Part shown: in pieces, positions 6,063-7,953 of the stretch
How positions within the stretch are numbered: the stretch's first letter is position 1
Layout of the letters: the number at the start of each line of letters is the position of its first letter
Assembly: GCA_023411035.1 (NCBI GenBank)
Contig: JAEYPE010000056.1
Coordinates: forward strand, 1 to 7,953
DNA length: 7,953 bases
Direction: 5' to 3'
Origin: Pseudomonadota bacterium
Lineage (GTDB): Bacteria; Pseudomonadota; Alphaproteobacteria; Azospirillales; Azospirillaceae
Made by a program: the position numbers and the translations under genes
Notes under the pieces: generated by a model
Seen by the model: only the letters and a program-made list of their open reading frames with translations
Told to the model about the DNA's origin: nothing
The model's database searches: none

Positions 6063-6809
6063 ATGCTGCGGCATCCGACCGTTGACCACCTGCACGCGCT
6101 GGGCCTGCTCGGCATGGCCCAGGCGCTCGAAGACCAGGGACGCGATCCCGCGGCCCTGGCCCTGCCGTTCGAGGACCGGCTGGCGCTGCTGCTCGACCGC
6201 GAGGCCTCGCACCGGGAGACCAAGCGCACCCTGGCCCGGCTGCGCCACGCCAAGCTGCGCGTGAACGCGCAGTTGGAGGACATCGACTACCGCGCCCCGC
6301 GCGGGCTGGACCGGGGACTGATGGCCAGGCTGGCCGGCGGGCAGTGGGTGCGCGACGGGCTGAACCTGCTGATCACGGGGCCGACCGGGGTGGGCAAGAC
6401 CTGGTTGGCCTGTGCCTTCGGGCACCGGGCCTGCCGGGACAACCTCTCGGTTCTGTACACGCGCACGCCGCGGCTGCTGGAGGATCTGGCGCTCGCCCGC
6501 GCCGACGGCCGCTATCCGCGCCTGCTCAAGACGCTGGCGCGCGTGCAACTGCTGATCCTGGACGACTGGGGCGTGACGCCGATGACCGCCGACCAACGGC
6601 GCGATCTGCTGGAGGTGATCGACGACCGGACCGGACGCGCGGCGACGCTGATCACCAGCCAGCTGCCGGTGCCGGAATGGCACGCGGCGATCGGCGGGTT
6701 GACGCTGGCCGACGCCATCCTGGACCGCGTGCTGCACAGTGCTCATCGGATCGAGTTGGCCGGCGAGTCGATGCGCAAGCGCAACGCGCTCGCCGCGACG
6801 ACGGCTTGA
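6063..6809 (+). CDS. istB: IS21 transposition helper ATPase IstB
   Basis: This 248-residue AAA+ ATPase has the normal family length. Walker A is GPTGVGKT (106-113), Walker B is LLILDDWG (163-170, acidic Asp167/Asp168), and the sensor-1-like TLITSQ is at 195-200. The family's N-terminal region (HLHALGLLGMAQALE) and the C-terminal arginine-rich part (LDRVLHSAHRIELAGESMRKR) are present. IstB forms ATP-dependent assemblies on target DNA and activates IstA. The ATG at 6063 follows an AAGGAG sequence, and the gap to istA is 15 bases, so it is translated from the same message. No lesion is visible. Confidence 0.95.
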   Translation: MLRHPTVDHLHALGLLGMAQALEDQGRDPAALALPFEDRLALLLDREASHRETKRTLARLRHAKLRVNAQLEDIDYRAPRGLDRGLMARLAGGQWVRDGLNLLITGPTGVGKTWLACAFGHRACRDNLSVLYTRTPRLLEDLALARADGRYPRLLKTLARVQLLILDDWGVTPMTADQRRDLLEVIDDRTGRAATLITSQLPVPEWHAAIGGLTLADAILDRVLHSAHRIELAGESMRKRNALAATTA

Positions 6810-6874
6810 CCCGGCCGCCGCGCTTCTGCAACCTGCACGTCATCCAGCAGCCAGCCGAGGCTGCCCCCGCGCGG

Positions 6875-6966
6875 AGTGGACGTCATCCGCCGGATCACCT
6901 GGACGCCATCGACCGGAATCGGTGGACGCCTTCGCGCCGGAACCACAGCGCGCAATCACCGGAATA
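6875..6966 (-). repeat. Right-end array of four inverted repeats of IS21 element
   Basis: Four units of about 23 bases lie at 6875-6897, 6898-6920, 6921-6943 and 6944-6966. Each is an inverted version of the left-end unit, for example GACGCCATCGACCGGAATC and GACGCCTTCGCGCCGGAAC. They are more diverged from each other than the left units. They are the expected IstA binding sites of the right end. Confidence 0.75.
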
Positions 6967-7001
6967 CGCAAATCCTGCCCCCTCAACCAATCGGCAGTTG
7001 A

Positions 7002-7026
7002 CAGCCCGTCTCGCAAGAGGCGGGCT
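7002..7026 (+). terminator. Terminator-like hairpin right of the IS21 element
   Basis: CAGCCCGTCTC and GAGGCGGGCTG form an 11-bp stem with one G-U wobble, capped by GCAA, a stable tetraloop. The tail is GTTGACGTTTT, so a U-run of four begins only eight bases after the stem. It could end rightward transcription leaving the IS, but the weak tail makes this uncertain. Confidence 0.4.
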
Positions 7027-7039
7027 GTTGACGTTTTGG

Positions 7040-7140
7040 GCGCCGCTTCGGCGCAGGCCGCCAGGGTCGCTGCCAAGTCGCCAGAAACCTGACGCTGCCT
7101 GCAAGGTGAAAACCTGTTGTCAAGGTGATCCGCAGCGTCA
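7040..7140. other. Stem-loop-rich spacer between IS21 and pqqA
   Basis: The stretch 7027-7281 holds no convincing gene. It contains a perfect 6-bp stem GCGCCG/CGGCGC (7040-7054) and a perfect 9-bp inverted repeat TGACGCTGC (7090-7098) / GCAGCGTCA (7132-7140). The latter encloses two direct copies of CAAGGTGA (7102-7109 and 7121-7128). These may be remnants of mobile-element ends or RNA structures; nothing decides between them. Confidence 0.35.
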
Positions 7141-7281
7141 CATTCCGCGATGGAATTGAGATCACCGAAGCGGCGTCACTGAACGCCGCCCGACGAGGCC
7201 GTCATCCGACCTCCCGTATTGCTCGTCAAGCTGCCGACTTTGAACGGGGGATGTAACGGGAGATGTCCAACCGGAAGGCAC

Positions 7282-7324
7282 CCGGCGGCAGTGGGGTCGA
7301 AGCGGGGCGACCCGCTGCCGCCGG
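7282..7324 (-). terminator. Strong stem-loop downstream of pqqA
   Basis: CCGGCGGCAG (7282-7291) pairs perfectly with CTGCCGCCGG (7315-7324). The inner GGGTCG/CGACCC extends the stem with one bulge. It lies about 40 bases after the pqqA stop codon. Neither side has a U-run, so it is not a classical intrinsic terminator. Hairpins between pqqA and pqqB that reduce read-through or protect the pqqA message are known in pqq operons, and this one is in the matching place, though pqqB is absent. Confidence 0.5.
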
Positions 7325-7365
7325 AAAGTCGGTCGCGGACATTTTCGTACAATAGTGTCTTTCCG

Positions 7366-7446
7366 TTACAACTGGGCGCAGGCGTAGGCGTTGATTTCGG
7401 TGCCGACGGCGATCTCGCGGAATTTCGGTTTGCGCCAAGTCTTCAT
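7366..7446 (-). CDS. pqqA: PQQ precursor peptide PqqA
   Basis: This 26-residue peptide starts MKTWRKPKFREI and ends AYACAQL. It has the defining Glu-x-x-x-Tyr motif, Glu17-Ile-Asn-Ala-Tyr21, within the family pattern W..P...EI.VG.EIN.Y. In PQQ synthesis the radical SAM enzyme PqqE, with PqqD as chaperone, cross-links these Glu and Tyr side chains, and further processing gives pyrroloquinoline quinone. The length is within the usual 22-29 residues. The ATG at 7446 is preceded by GGGAG at a spacing of six. No pqqB, C, D or E follows on the minus strand: the next 395 bases hold only stem-loops and then the IS21 element. It is thus an orphan or detached copy that could still feed enzymes encoded elsewhere. 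Confidence 0.85.
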   Translation of the reverse strand: MKTWRKPKFREIAVGTEINAYACAQL

Positions 7447-7501
7447 GATGCGCTCCCTCAGGTGTCTTGTGGATGACGAGGACCATCTGCGGTTTCGGCC
7501 C

Positions 7502-7529
7502 TCTAAAGAAAGCCTACCGGCCCAGTCAA
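7502..7529 (-). promoter_or_regulatory. Candidate pqqA promoter
   Basis: On the minus strand TTGACT (7524-7529) and TTTAGA (7502-7507) are separated by 16 bases, about 55 bases before the pqqA start. The -35 is good and the -10 poor. The call rests only on these boxes and their position. Confidence 0.3.
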
Positions 7530-7539
7530 GGCACGACCA

Positions 7540-7690
7540 TGATACTTATGGATAGCATCCAGGGAAATGTGGATAGAAAGTTCTTGATAAAAAAACGATA
7601 ACATGATTCTGTTCTGTTTATAGTTAGAATAAATAAAAACATATCGCACTGATTCGTCATGGACATCGAATGAATAGGAATTTTATTATG
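7540..7690. other. AT-rich intergenic stretch
   Basis: About 150 bases are far richer in A+T than their flanks, with runs such as ATAAAAAAACGATAACA and AATAAATAAAAACATA. The stretch lies between pqqA and the small ORF at 7688. ATTCG (7652-7656) and CGAAT (7667-7671) form a short inverted repeat. It could hold promoters for either side, but no pair of boxes stands out. The minus-strand ORF covering most of it has a composition unlike a gene and no ribosome binding site that I can see. Confidence 0.4.
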
Positions 7691-7783
7691 AATTTTGCTG
7701 TTTCTGCTTGCCGTGATCCGAGGCTGGCTGACCATCCATCAGTTTTCGGCGAATCTGTGTCGACGGCCGGAATCGTCGTGTGA
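7688..7783 (+). CDS. Doubtful 31-residue ORF
   Basis: ATG at 7688 is preceded by AGGAA at a spacing of seven, a fair ribosome binding site. The frame gives MNFAVSACRDPRLADHP and ends at a TGA at 7781. I recognise no family. The ribosome binding site and the AT-rich leader speak for it; the short length and lack of motifs speak against it. It may also be the fused start of a gene cut by the following transposase element. Confidence 0.25.
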   Translation: MNFAVSACRDPRLADHPSVFGESVSTAGIVV

Positions 7784-7820
7784 TTCAAGGAGTCCGCCCA
7801 ATTTCGAGCGGATTCGGATC

Positions 7821-7953
7821 GTGGACGGCATCCAGGTGTTGGCGGCAGGGATTTCCCAGGAGTTTCAGCGGCTTCTAGCCGGACAGCGGAAGACCCAGCG
7901 GACCAATCTGGCGCTGCTGGTGGCGACGATGCTCGATGTGCGCAGCGCCAACC
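7821..7953 (+). CDS. IS4-type transposase, N-terminal part (runs off window)
   Basis: The visible frame reads GISQEFQRLLAGQRKTQRTN and then LALLVATMLDVRSAN, a pattern I recall from the N-terminus of IS4-family transposases in Azospirillum-like genomes. The catalytic core would lie beyond 7953. The start is uncertain. A GTG at 7821 is used here, but its ribosome binding site is weak, the frame is open further left, and a good AAGGAG (7787-7792) lies too far away. The left end of the element was not located. Confidence 0.55.
   Translation, partial: MDGIQVLAAGISQEFQRLLAGQRKTQRTNLALLVATMLDVRSAN

Larger units (their letters stand above)
4207..6970 (+). mobile_element. IS21-family insertion sequence, transposition-defective
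   Basis: The element has the istA-istB order, with repeat arrays at both ends. Left end TGCGTAAACCGGT at 4207 and right end, read inwards on the minus strand, TGCGTATTCCGGT from 6970 match in 11 of 13 positions. Its length of 2764 bases is slightly above the usual 2.4-2.6 kb, and the two insertions in istA account for 97 of these. No direct target duplication is visible: GATCA stands before the left end and AATCC after the right. The insertion is therefore old, or the ends derive from recombination between copies. IstB is intact but IstA is not, so the copy can move only with IstA supplied from elsewhere. Confidence 0.85.

Noticed and set aside
5220..6746. 508-codon minus-strand ORF opposite istA and istB
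   Set aside because: It covers parts of two recognised plus-strand genes, shows no family motif and is typical of antisense frames in GC-rich coding DNA.
6971..6990. tRNA 3'-end-like sequence AATCCTGCCCCCTCAACCA
   Set aside because: It resembles a T-arm and acceptor end with CCA, but no D-arm, anticodon arm or matching 5' acceptor is present; joining across the IS21 element also gives none.
7110..7256. Short plus-strand frame reading VVKVIRSVTFRDGIEITEAA
   Set aside because: It looks faintly protein-like, but it has no start codon with a ribosome binding site, begins right after a stop and matches no family I know. It could be a gene remnant.
7219..7476. 85-codon plus-strand ORF opposite pqqA
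   Set aside because: It is a shadow of pqqA and of the stem-loop behind it, with no motif or ribosome binding site.
7526..7735. 69-codon minus-strand ORF in the AT-rich stretch
   Set aside because: Its residues are typical of random AT-rich DNA, no ribosome binding site or motif is seen, and it overlaps the likely pqqA promoter.

Overview
The window looks like an accessory, insertion-sequence-rich stretch of a GC-rich alphaproteobacterial replicon. An Azospirillum-like member of the Rhodospirillales is the best guess. This rests on the high-GC coding style, the IS21/IS1595/IS4-type transposase sequences and a PqqA peptide of alphaproteobacterial type. The genus is an inference, not something read directly.

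Layout. (1) 1-151: a GC-rich hairpin, then a nested dyad that looks like an operator. (2) 170-598 (+): a small protein with an N-terminal coiled coil and a C-terminal winged-helix-like part. (3) 669-700: a terminator hairpin between convergent genes. (4) 733-2221 (-): a two-gene unit that is clearly richer in A+T than its surroundings. Its first gene encodes a 451-residue protein that reads as a proteasome/HslV-like Ntn hydrolase, with candidate catalytic residues Thr2, Asp18 and Lys37. Its second gene encodes a 57-residue protein, overlaps the first and has a very strong ribosome binding site. (5) 2340-4115: a DUF6471-type protein (-), a divergent IS1595-family transposase (+), and a second coiled-coil/winged-helix protein (-) whose stop codon overlaps that of the transposase. 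The DUF6471 and transposase genes share a compact divergent promoter with a 12-bp repeat over each -10 box. (6) 4207-6970: an IS21-family element with arrays of 22-24 bp repeats at both ends, a multiply damaged istA and an intact istB. (7) 6971-7365: several stem-loops and no convincing gene. (8) 7366-7446 (-): a 26-codon pqqA with no pqqB behind it. (9) 7447-7953: an AT-rich leader-like stretch, a doubtful 31-codon ORF and the start of an IS4-type transposase that runs off the window.

How it fits together. Most of the window is mobile DNA. The IS21 element cannot make IstA as it stands: its reading frame has a stop codon, an insertion that splits the codon for the second catalytic Asp, and a compensating one-base loss. 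The IS1595 region seems to carry passenger genes. The most interesting cargo is the 733-2221 operon. I do not recognise it as a described system, and its activity is inferred only from motif spacing. The orphan pqqA is either a spare precursor gene serving a pqq operon elsewhere or the remnant of a broken one.
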